A DNA stretch of 56,063 bases. It comes from Candidatus Latescibacterota bacterium. GTDB taxonomy: Bacteria; Krumholzibacteriota; Krumholzibacteriia; WVZY01. The stretch spans positions 437,512 to 493,574 of the forward strand of contig CP070677.1 of NCBI GenBank assembly GCA_020352495.1, read 5' to 3'. Below, one piece after another: positions 25,723 through 32,992 of this stretch. The notes under the pieces are model-generated. The model worked only from the letters and a program-made list of their open reading frames with translations. It was not told the DNA's origin and did not search any database. Position 1 is the first letter of the stretch. Every line of letters starts with the position of its first letter. A program made the translations under genes and the position numbers.

Positions 25723-25750
25723 AACTACTAGCCAAATCAGAGAATGTCAA
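25722..25750 (-). promoter_or_regulatory. Promoter of the blaI-blaR1-like operon
   Basis: On the minus strand a perfect TTGACA (25750-25745) and TAGTTT (25727-25722) are spaced 17 bases. The operator abuts the -10 box, so a bound repressor would block the start site. A TATAAT also occurs inside the operator but lacks a -35 box at proper spacing. Confidence 0.6.
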
Positions 25751-25864
25751 GCGCGAAAACAACATTATTTCACAGCCGGCGGGGGTGCTGGCGTCGGCGA
25801 GGTGGCGTGTTCGAAAAGGACAGGCGGACTCGGTTTGGTGCTGAAACAGGGGCTGCGAAGGCGT

Positions 25865-25877
25865 TATATTGAACCCA
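25865..25877 (+). promoter_or_regulatory. Possible leaderless start of the amidotransferase-like lipoprotein
   Basis: TATATT (25865-25870) lies seven bases before the ATG at 25878, with CTGAAA (25841-25846) 18 bases upstream of it. No Shine-Dalgarno site precedes the ATG. This would give an mRNA starting at or next to the start codon. Confidence 0.3.
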
Positions 25878-26690
25878 ATGAGAACGTCGGCACCTGTATA
25901 CGCCGCAGTGATTCTATTGTTGCCGATCGTGTCCTGTGACCGTTCGGACAACGAGACGGGACCCGGCGATGGACCGGCTGACAGACCAATCGGTCTCTAC
26001 GCGGGGCGAGGAGCGGACGAGGACTGCGTCGAAGCAAGCCGGAGCATGTTCAAATGGATGGGGCACGCGGTTGAGCTTCTCGGCCCGCAGTCCTTCCAGA
26101 AACAGGATCTTGGCAAGTTCAAACTCCTCTGTTTTCCCGGTGGTGACATGTACGAGTACGCTCAAGATATATCCAGCACGGGGAAGGAGAACATCAGGAC
26201 GTACGTCGAGAACGGGGGAGCGTATATCGGAATCTGCGGCGGTGCTTACTTCGCTAGCGAGAGAGTCGTTTGGCTGGAGAACCAACTTCAAATGGAGCCG
26301 CTGCGACTCTATGAAGGGACGGCGAGGGGCCCGCTCAATGAAGTGATTCTTTATCCCGCCTACGGCATGTGCAAAATCGTATTTGTGGAGTCCGAGCATC
26401 CGATAACTAGCGAACAACCCGATTCCGCTTGGGTGCTGTACTATTGGGGCCCGGCACTCGTTCCGGATGATGATCGAACCGTGACCATTTTGGGACGGTA
26501 TGATCAGGGGGATGCTCCGGCAGTGCTCTCGTTTGCATACGGTGATGGGAGGGTGTTCTTAATCGGTGCCCACCCCGAATTCGAGGAAGACGACGACCGC
26601 GACGGCGTGACATTTGGCGACGAGTTGGATGACCAGGGGTCCGACTGGGACCTCATGAACAGAGCGGTTCTCTGGTGTCTTGGAGAATAG
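25878..26690 (+). CDS. Lipoprotein with a BPL_N/glutamine-amidotransferase-like domain
   Basis: 270 residues with signal sequence and lipobox (LLPIVSC), then a flavodoxin/amidotransferase-like domain: PIGLYAGRGADEDC, LLCFPGGDMYEYAQ, GAYIGICGGAYFA with the nucleophile-elbow Cys, and a C-terminal VFLIGAHPEFEEDD. These match the N-terminal domain family of eukaryotic biotin-protein ligase (BPL_N), whose substrate is unknown. The His-Pro-Glu near the end resembles the HPE of class I amidotransferases, so a hydrolase or protease role in the envelope is possible. The start ATG at 25878 was chosen for the lipobox; a TTG three codons earlier exists. Divergent from the blaI-like gene. Confidence 0.8.
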   Translation: MRTSAPVYAAVILLLPIVSCDRSDNETGPGDGPADRPIGLYAGRGADEDCVEASRSMFKWMGHAVELLGPQSFQKQDLGKFKLLCFPGGDMYEYAQDISSTGKENIRTYVENGGAYIGICGGAYFASERVVWLENQLQMEPLRLYEGTARGPLNEVILYPAYGMCKIVFVESEHPITSEQPDSAWVLYYWGPALVPDDDRTVTILGRYDQGDAPAVLSFAYGDGRVFLIGAHPEFEEDDDRDGVTFGDELDDQGSDWDLMNRAVLWCLGE

Positions 26691-26765
26691 ACACGTCGAC
26701 TATCTCCCTTCGTGTGTTTCAAAAACGCAGGTCTTGGAAATCGAGCAATTCAACGTAGCCACCAC

Positions 26766-27848
26766 GTGTGCCCAAATCCCACAATTCGAATCGTCTTCCT
26801 TGCCGATACACACCTCGGTTTCGACTATCCGTTGAGACCAAGGGTGGAGAGGCGGCGAAGGGGGCAGGACTTCTTCGACAACTTTCAAAGGGTCCTGGAC
26901 CACGCGGTCCGTTCGAAAGCAGATCTCTTGGTTCACGGAGGGGACCTGTTTTTCAGAAAGCGTGTGCCCAAGAGAATCATCGACCTCGCCCACGGGGCGC
27001 TTTTCGAGTTCGCCGCCAAAGGGATTCCTGTGATCGTGGTGCCGGGCAATCACGAACGCTCGGAGCTTCCCGTTTCGCTCTATCTCTCCCACCCGAATAT
27101 TCACGTGTTTGTCGAGCCAAAAACGGAGGTGTTTGACATTGGCGGGGTGCGCGTTGCCGTTTCGGGTTTTCCGTTCGAGCGGTATGATGTAAGGGAGCGA
27201 TTCACGTCCGTTGTGGCTGCGACGCGATGGGAGAAAACGGCGGCGGAAATTCGTCTCTTGTGCTTCCACCAGGTGGTGGAAGGAGCCCGGGTCGGACCCT
27301 CGAATTATACGTTCCGCCGGGGAAGCGATGTGATCAGACTCGATGAAATCCCGGATGGTCTTCTCGCCGTCCTTGCCGGGCACATTCACCGGCGGCAGAT
27401 CCTTCGCCAAAAAGTCCGCGGAACGCCCAACAACCATCGGCACGAGGCATCTCGCAAGAAGACCAGTGGAACCCCCGTCATCTATCCCGGGTCTACGGAG
27501 CGAACATCTTTCGCAGAAAAGGACGAGCCAAAGGGCTTCTTCGACCTCTCGTTCAGAAAATCCGCCGGAGGCGAATGGATACTAGACGATCTCGAGTTCG
27601 TGCCGCTGCCAACACGTCCGATGGTGGATCTTTATCTTGACGGGCGGATCGGTCCCGCCGATCTCGTGCCCTTTTTTCAAAGCGAGATTGCCAGAATTGA
27701 CCCAAACGCCATCGTGAGGCTAAGATGCACGGGGCAGTTGGGTGGCGACGTCAAACGGAAGCTCAGTGGCCGCCTGTTGCGGGGCGTCTTCCCGGATACG
27801 ATGAACTATCAGCTCAGCCGAGACCTATATCGGCCGCAGACCGGTTGA
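26766..27848 (+). CDS. SbcD/Mre11-like metallophosphoesterase (putative DNA nuclease)
   Basis: A calcineurin-like phosphoesterase with the full set of metal motifs: ADTHLG, HGGDLFFRKRV, VPGNHERS, CFHQVVEG and AGHIHRRQ, in the order seen in SbcD/Mre11. These enzymes use two Mn ions to cut DNA ends and hairpins, normally with the SbcC/Rad50 ATPase. No such ATPase is nearby. After the phosphodiesterase core there is a ~100-residue C-terminal part like the SbcD capping domain. A basic insert follows AGHIHR (RGTPNNHRHEASRKKTS). I chose a GTG at 26766 (360 residues) because it puts the first motif near residue 12; a GTG at 26712 is possible. Six bases separate it from the UvrC-like gene. Confidence 0.8.
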   Translation: MCPNPTIRIVFLADTHLGFDYPLRPRVERRRRGQDFFDNFQRVLDHAVRSKADLLVHGGDLFFRKRVPKRIIDLAHGALFEFAAKGIPVIVVPGNHERSELPVSLYLSHPNIHVFVEPKTEVFDIGGVRVAVSGFPFERYDVRERFTSVVAATRWEKTAAEIRLLCFHQVVEGARVGPSNYTFRRGSDVIRLDEIPDGLLAVLAGHIHRRQILRQKVRGTPNNHRHEASRKKTSGTPVIYPGSTERTSFAEKDEPKGFFDLSFRKSAGGEWILDDLEFVPLPTRPMVDLYLDGRIGPADLVPFFQSEIARIDPNAIVRLRCTGQLGGDVKRKLSGRLLRGVFPDTMNYQLSRDLYRPQTG

Positions 27849-27854
27849 TTTCGG

Positions 27855-28892
27855 ATGTTGATACAGGGCAAGAATCACCAACGTGTTTTCTCGATGATCC
27901 GGGACGAGGTCCCCGCGGGACCGGGGGTGTATCTGTTCTATGACGTGCACGGAAACGTGATCTACATCGGAAAATCGGTCAATTTGATAAACAGGATGTT
28001 GAGCTATTCACGGGAACGCTCCACCGGTAATGAGAGCCGCACCAGACGTATGGTTTACGACATAGGGGAATTCGCATACTACACAACCAACAGCGAGCTA
28101 GTTGCCCTGTTGCTTGAGGATGGCCTGATCAAGTACCACTCACCGATTTTTAACAAGAGGCAGAAAGAATACGCGGAATACCGGTACCTGTCGTTGACCA
28201 AAGACGAGTTTCCGACCTTGAAGATATTGGCCGACCCGACGGATCTGAACACCGACGGGTTGTTTGGACCATTTCGTGATCGGTATTTTGTGGAGGACCT
28301 TCTCTGGGTTGTTCGTGAGCATCTGAATCTTCGGACCTGCACGGATCCTGTGCCGTTCCGGAATAGCATGAACTACCATCTCGGCTACTGCGTCGGGCCC
28401 TGCCGGGGCATGATATCTCATGAGGAGTACGCGCAGGTCGTCGCACACGTCCGGGAATTCCTTGAGGGGGACGAACGCTTGATCGTCGAGAAAATCCATA
28501 TGGAAATGGGGAAAGCGTCAGCGAGGAGAGACTATGAGAGGGCTGCGACACTGAGAGACCGCATTCGCTTCTGTGGGAAGTTCTGCGAGAGACAGAGGTT
28601 CATACACAAATTCAAAACCAGGAATCTCGTCATCCTCGATCACGGACGCGAGGTGTATCGGTTTTCGAGAGGGTGGCTCACAGAGATTGACGATGCCGCC
28701 GACAGCGTGGTCAAGAGCCTGTTGGGTCGACCGAGCAAGCCAACGAGCAACGACCCGCGATTCTTGTTGGATCGTGCGAATATCGTTTACAAATGGATCA
28801 GACAACAAAAAGACGGCTGTGAGTATCGTTTTGATAACGCTCCCCCCGGCGTCGTGAGCAGAGACGTCGGCCTGCTGAAACGTCAACCGTGA
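27855..28892 (+). CDS. UvrC N-terminal-like GIY-YIG nuclease (Cho-like)
   Basis: 345 residues matching the first half of UvrC. The GIY-YIG nuclease is at about 20-100 (GPGVYLFYDVHGNVIYIGK, then NRM and the catalytic Glu in LLLEDGLIKYHSPIFN). A cysteine cluster follows (LRTCTDPVPF, GYCVGPCRG), and a UVR motif lies at about 205-240 (EMGKASARRDYERAATLRDR), the UvrB-binding helix pair. The C-terminal RNase H-like 5' nuclease and HhH domains of UvrC are absent, as in E. coli Cho, which makes only the 3' incision. It is the neighbour of an SbcD-like gene, suggesting a DNA-processing pair. Alternative: a repair accessory to a full UvrC elsewhere. Confidence 0.87.
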   Translation: MLIQGKNHQRVFSMIRDEVPAGPGVYLFYDVHGNVIYIGKSVNLINRMLSYSRERSTGNESRTRRMVYDIGEFAYYTTNSELVALLLEDGLIKYHSPIFNKRQKEYAEYRYLSLTKDEFPTLKILADPTDLNTDGLFGPFRDRYFVEDLLWVVREHLNLRTCTDPVPFRNSMNYHLGYCVGPCRGMISHEEYAQVVAHVREFLEGDERLIVEKIHMEMGKASARRDYERAATLRDRIRFCGKFCERQRFIHKFKTRNLVILDHGREVYRFSRGWLTEIDDAADSVVKSLLGRPSKPTSNDPRFLLDRANIVYKWIRQQKDGCEYRFDNAPPGVVSRDVGLLKRQP

Positions 28893-28930
28893 CAAATGAC
28901 GAGGTCGGCTAAATCAGGCATGGAACAGCT

Positions 28931-29881
28931 ATGACCGAGCCAACGATAAACGAGATCAGGGAAGCGCGGAGCCGGATCGGACAACACGTGCACCGCACAC
29001 CGGTCCTCACATGCAGGACTTTGGATAGGGTTTGCGACGCGGAAGTGTTTTTCAAATGCGAGAACTTCCAGAAAGTCGGCGCGTTCAAAACCCGCGGTGC
29101 AACGAATGCCGTATTCTCGCTGGGTGAGGACGAGGTGAAACGAGGCGTGGCGACCCACTCGTCGGGAAACCACGCCGCCGCCGTCGCCCTTGCCGCTCGC
29201 CGGCGAGGTGTGCCCGCGTATATCGTCATGCCCGAGACGGTGCCACGGGTCAAGGTGGACGCGGTCCGTGGTTATGGTGCCGAGATCGTGTTTTGTGAGC
29301 CCACGCTCAAGGCTCGCGAAAAGGGTTTGGCCGGTGTCGTCAACCGTACGGGGGCGATGTTCATTCACCCGTATAACGATTACCGTGTGATCGCCGGACA
29401 GGGGACGGCCGCGTTGGAGTTTTGTGAGGAGGTTTCGGATCTCGACGTGGTGATGGCACCGGTCGGAGGGGGTGGTTTGCTCAGCGGGACGGCGATCGCC
29501 GTGGCCGCGGTCTCACCGGGAACCCGAGTCATTGCGGCGGAACCGGAAGGAGCTGATGACGCGTACCGGTCCTTCCGATCCGGCGTACTGGTACCGTCGC
29601 GGGATCCAAGAACGATCGCCGACGGGCTCTTGACATCGTTGGGCGATCTGACGTTTCCGATCATAAAAAGACTCGTGAATGATATCGTAACCGTCGGTGA
29701 CGAGGAGATCGTAGCGGCCATGCGTATGATTTGGGAACGCATGAAGATCATCGTCGAGCCGTCCGCGGCGGTGCCATTGGCCGCACTGCAGACAAGACGC
29801 GGGGTGGTCAAAGAAAGACGAATCGGAATTATTCTTACGGGAGGAAACGTGGATCTTGGAAACCTTCCGTGGAATTCCTGA
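28931..29881 (+). CDS. PLP-dependent threonine/serine dehydratase or serine racemase-like
   Basis: 316 residues of fold-type II PLP enzyme. Lys53 in GAFKTRGA forms the Schiff base, SSGNHAAAVA binds the substrate carboxylate and GGGGLLSG the PLP phosphate. No C-terminal ACT regulatory domain, so it resembles catabolic threonine dehydratase (TdcB) or serine racemase rather than the full biosynthetic IlvA. It converts Thr to 2-oxobutyrate plus ammonia, or interconverts/eliminates serine. Lies 30 bases before a class I amidotransferase gene and may be co-transcribed with it; specificity cannot be assigned. Confidence 0.9.
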   Translation: MTEPTINEIREARSRIGQHVHRTPVLTCRTLDRVCDAEVFFKCENFQKVGAFKTRGATNAVFSLGEDEVKRGVATHSSGNHAAAVALAARRRGVPAYIVMPETVPRVKVDAVRGYGAEIVFCEPTLKAREKGLAGVVNRTGAMFIHPYNDYRVIAGQGTAALEFCEEVSDLDVVMAPVGGGGLLSGTAIAVAAVSPGTRVIAAEPEGADDAYRSFRSGVLVPSRDPRTIADGLLTSLGDLTFPIIKRLVNDIVTVGDEEIVAAMRMIWERMKIIVEPSAAVPLAALQTRRGVVKERRIGIILTGGNVDLGNLPWNS

Positions 29882-29910
29882 GTTGGATTGTCGCGATACG
29901 CCAACTAAAC

Positions 29911-30654
29911 ATGAACAAGCTTCACGTCATCAAAACAGGGACCACGTTTCCGGCGTTGCTCGAAAGACGCGGCGACTTTGAGCACTGGATCCTGTCGGGA
30001 GCAAAGCTCCGCCCGGAAGACGTCGTCATAAGTGACGTATGCGGCGATGCGTTTCTGCCGGCATATGAAGACATCGCAAGCATCATTGTCACCGGTTCTC
30101 ATTCGATGGTGACCGACGGCCTCGACTGGATCGAGCGGACCGCTTCATGGTTGAGAGTCGCGGTTGGGCAACGAATACCGGTGCTTGGAATCTGTTTTGG
30201 TCACCAGCTTTTGGCGTACGCTCTCGGCGGCGAGGTCGGCCGTAATCCCAATGGACGTGAGTACGGGACCGTCGAGGTTCACCTGAACGAGACGGCCAAT
30301 ACAGACGGGTTGCTCGGAAGGTTTGGGAGTGTGATCAAGGTGCACGCGAGTCATACCCAGTCGGTACTCAAGCTGCCACGTGGTGCCATACGACTCGCGT
30401 CGAGCGATACGGATCCAAATCAGGCCTTCGTTGTTGGGGGAACTGCGTGGGGTGTCCAGTTTCACCCGGAGTTCGATGCGGAGATAGCGACTGCGTATGT
30501 TGAATTCAACGTCGAACTCCTGCGGAAGGAGAACCAGGACCCGAAACGTCTAATCGAGCGGGTCACGGACACACGCTATGGATCAGAGATCCTACAAAGA
30601 TTCGCCGCGTTGACAAGCGGTGATCGACGAGCCGGGGGACGAGGTGTGCGGTGA
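29911..30654 (+). CDS. Class I glutamine amidotransferase (GuaA N-terminal-like)
   Basis: 247-residue stand-alone glutaminase domain. The triad is Cys95 in LGICFGHQLLA and His185/Glu187 in GVQFHPEF. Such proteins (YfeJ-like) are related to the GMP synthase glutaminase but have no synthetase domain; some hydrolyse gamma-glutamyl compounds. The start ATG at 29911 fits the family; the frame continues upstream into the dehydratase gene but that part is a shadow. The extra ~50 C-terminal residues (RKENQDPKRLIERVTDTRYG) are helical. Substrate unknown. Confidence 0.87.
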   Translation: MNKLHVIKTGTTFPALLERRGDFEHWILSGAKLRPEDVVISDVCGDAFLPAYEDIASIIVTGSHSMVTDGLDWIERTASWLRVAVGQRIPVLGICFGHQLLAYALGGEVGRNPNGREYGTVEVHLNETANTDGLLGRFGSVIKVHASHTQSVLKLPRGAIRLASSDTDPNQAFVVGGTAWGVQFHPEFDAEIATAYVEFNVELLRKENQDPKRLIERVTDTRYGSEILQRFAALTSGDRRAGGRGVR

Positions 30655-30900
30655 CCGGAATCGTTCCACCGATGAGCCGCGGACCGACGGGCGGATACGG
30701 CGTCCGGTGAGACCCTGTCGTCCGTGGCGTTCGCAAAAGATGCGAAGGTTGGTCGATCGAAGCCTGCGATCTTTACGAAACACGTGCAATATGCAGAGTG
30801 ATCGTGTACGATACGCTCATGCCGCGACAGCGTGAACGCCGCACGCGTGTTCCAATCGTTGCGATCGACAGCGCGGACAAAAGAAGGATACGACACACCC

Positions 30901-31929
30901 ATGAAAGCAATGGTTTTGAACAGGATCTGCCGGCTTGACGACGACGCGTCTCCTCTGGAGCTTGTAGATCTTCCCGAGCCGGTAACGGGGGACAACGAGA
31001 TTCTGCTTCGGGTAACGGCGTGTGGTGTATGCCATACGGAGATCGACGAAATCGAAGGGCGCACGCCGCCACCGCGTCTTCCCATGGTACTGGGTCATCA
31101 GATTGTCGGCCGTGTCGAGAGGATCAACGGCGCAAAAAGCGGTGTCGATCTGGGAGACAGGGTCGGGGTTGCGTGGATCTTTTCGGCGTGCGGATCGTGC
31201 AAACACTGCCGTGCCGGAAACGAGAATCTGTGTCCGGAGTTCAAAGCAACGGGACGAGATGTCAATGGCGGGTACGCGGAGTATGTTGCCGTTCAGAAGG
31301 ATTTCGTGTATCCAATCCCCGGTGTGTTCGCGGATGTGGAAGCCGCCCCGCTTCTTTGCGCGGGAGCGATCGGATACCGATCGCTACGGTTGACGGGGAT
31401 GGAGAACGGACAAAGCCTTGGTCTTACCGGTTTCGGGGCGTCCGCCCATCTCGTAATCATGGTGGCGTCACACATGTATCCCGACTCGAAGGTATATGTC
31501 TTTGCGAGAAGCGCCAGGGAAAGGGAGTTCGCAAAAGAACTCGGGGCTCACTGGACAGGTGACACCGAGGAGGAGTCACCGGAGAAACTCGATTGAATCA
31601 TCGACACGACTCCGGTTTGGAAGCCGATCGTCGAAGCCCTCGGGAATCTCGACGCCGGTGGGCGACTCGTAGTCAATGCAATTCGAAAAGAAGATGTCGA
31701 CAAAAACGATTTACTGAGACTCGATTACTCGACCCACCTGTGGATGGAGAAGGAGATCAAAAGCGTGGCCAATGTGGAACGTCGCGACGTGAGCGAGTTC
31801 CTCGAACTCGCCGGCGAGATCCCGATCAAACCCGAAATTGAAGAGTTTGCATTGGAAGACGCAAATCGGGCACTCTGCGAGCTCAAGCAGAGGAAGATCC
31901 GCGGGGCCAAGGTTCTCAAAATCGAGTGA
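30901..31929 (+). pseudogene. Zinc-dependent alcohol dehydrogenase with an in-frame TGA at codon 232
   Basis: The reading frame encodes a complete medium-chain alcohol dehydrogenase: catalytic zinc CGVCHTE and LGHQIVG, structural zinc CGSCKHCRAGNENLC, and the nucleotide-site segment GLTGFGASAHL. A TGA at 31594-31596 splits it, yet the same frame continues without any other stop for 110 codons with typical family sequence (IIDTTPVWKPIVEALGN, GGRLVVNAIRKEDV, KIRGAKVLKIE) to a TGA at 31927. As I recall the family, this position is Ala. A nonsense mutation or sequencing error is the simplest explanation; recoding (selenocysteine) is possible but not supported by a clear SECIS hairpin. The first 231 codons alone would lack part of the Rossmann domain. 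Confidence 0.82.
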
Positions 31930-31981
31930 CAGGTACGGAATGGCTTCTGAACGATAACACCAAATTGCCCATCTACTACAA

Positions 31982-32848
31982 GTGATCGAGAGAAGAAAAC
32001 GTGCGGGCGGTCTACACTTCATGGTGACGGCCGCCTTTTTTTTCAGCCTGATGAGCCTGCTCGTCAAGCTGGCGGGACAACGTCTGCCCACCGCAGAGAT
32101 TGTGTTCGCGCGGAGCGTCGTGATGTTGGTCATCTCGTTCATTCTGGTGCGGCAGGCACGGCTAATGATGTGGGGCCGGAGGAGGTCGTTGCTGATTCTC
32201 CGCGGATTGGTGGGATTTGGCGCCCTGTTCTGTTTTTTTTACGCCGTTACAAAACTCCCTCTCGCCGACATAACAGTAATACATTTCACGAATCCTGTGT
32301 TTACAGCTCTTTTCGCCTCTCTGTTTCTGAAAGAGTCAATGGGTCGCAGAGAGGTTTCGGGTCTGATTCTCTGTGTTGTCGGCGTGGCGCTCGTGGCTCA
32401 GCCGTCGTTTCTCTTTGGATCCGGCGCGAGAAATTTGGATCTTTTCGCCGTGGGTGTCGCGCTTTGCGCATCGTTGTTGTCCTCGGTCGCCTACACGACC
32501 GTTCGGAAACTCGGTGAGACGGATCATCACCTCGTTGTCATTTTTTATTTCTCGTTGATTTCGACGCCGGCGTCGATCCCTTTGATGGTGGGGCATTTTC
32601 TCTGGCCGACGCCTCTTGAGTGGCTGATGCTGCTCGGTGTGGGGATCGTCACGCATTCCGCGCAGATATTCCTCACGAAAGGATTGCACCGGGAACGGGC
32701 GGGGCGCGCGATGTCGATGAGCTATGTGCAAGTGCTCTTTGCCGCCACGTGGGGGTTGGTCTTTTTTGGTGAGATTCCAAATGCCATCAGCGGAGTCGGC
32801 GCGGTGTTGATTTTTGGCGGAACCCTGCTCGTGGCGAGAAGAGTGTGA
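31982..32848 (+). CDS. EamA/DMT-superfamily transporter
   Basis: 288 residues with about ten hydrophobic helices in two EamA repeats. Typical elements are LPTAEIVFARSVV in repeat one, GALFCFFYAVTKLPLADITVIHFTNPVFTALFAS, and SYVQVLFAATWGLVFFGEIPNAISGVGAVLI in repeat two. It acts in the inner membrane, probably as a metabolite exporter; substrate not predictable. The start is a GTG at 31982; an ATG 13 codons later is an alternative. Stands between the interrupted dehydrogenase and gatE. Confidence 0.88.
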   Translation: MIERRKRAGGLHFMVTAAFFFSLMSLLVKLAGQRLPTAEIVFARSVVMLVISFILVRQARLMMWGRRRSLLILRGLVGFGALFCFFYAVTKLPLADITVIHFTNPVFTALFASLFLKESMGRREVSGLILCVVGVALVAQPSFLFGSGARNLDLFAVGVALCASLLSSVAYTTVRKLGETDHHLVVIFYFSLISTPASIPLMVGHFLWPTPLEWLMLLGVGIVTHSAQIFLTKGLHRERAGRAMSMSYVQVLFAATWGLVFFGEIPNAISGVGAVLIFGGTLLVARRV

Positions 32849-32915
32849 ACCGAAGCAACGCGAAAGTCGTGCGCATTGACGTTATGCGGAAATTCCTCGG
32901 GGCGACTGTTATGAC

Positions 32916-32944
32916 TTGCAGTCGCGTGGCAAGAAGAGTAATAA
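32916..32944 (+). promoter_or_regulatory. Candidate sigma70 promoter for gatE-gatD
   Basis: TTGCAG (32916-32921) and TAATAA (32939-32944) are 17 bases apart. A start near 32951 would give a leader of about 42 bases before the gatE ATG, which has GGAGG upstream. Confidence 0.45.
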
Positions 32945-32992
32945 TGTTTCATTGCGGATTTGACCTGCGCTTGTATTCGGAGGTCCGATTTC

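Noticed and set aside
31594..31640. Selenocysteine insertion at the TGA of the alcohol dehydrogenase
   Set aside because: The stem after TGA is weak and the position is not a Cys in the family as far as I recall; kept only as an alternative.
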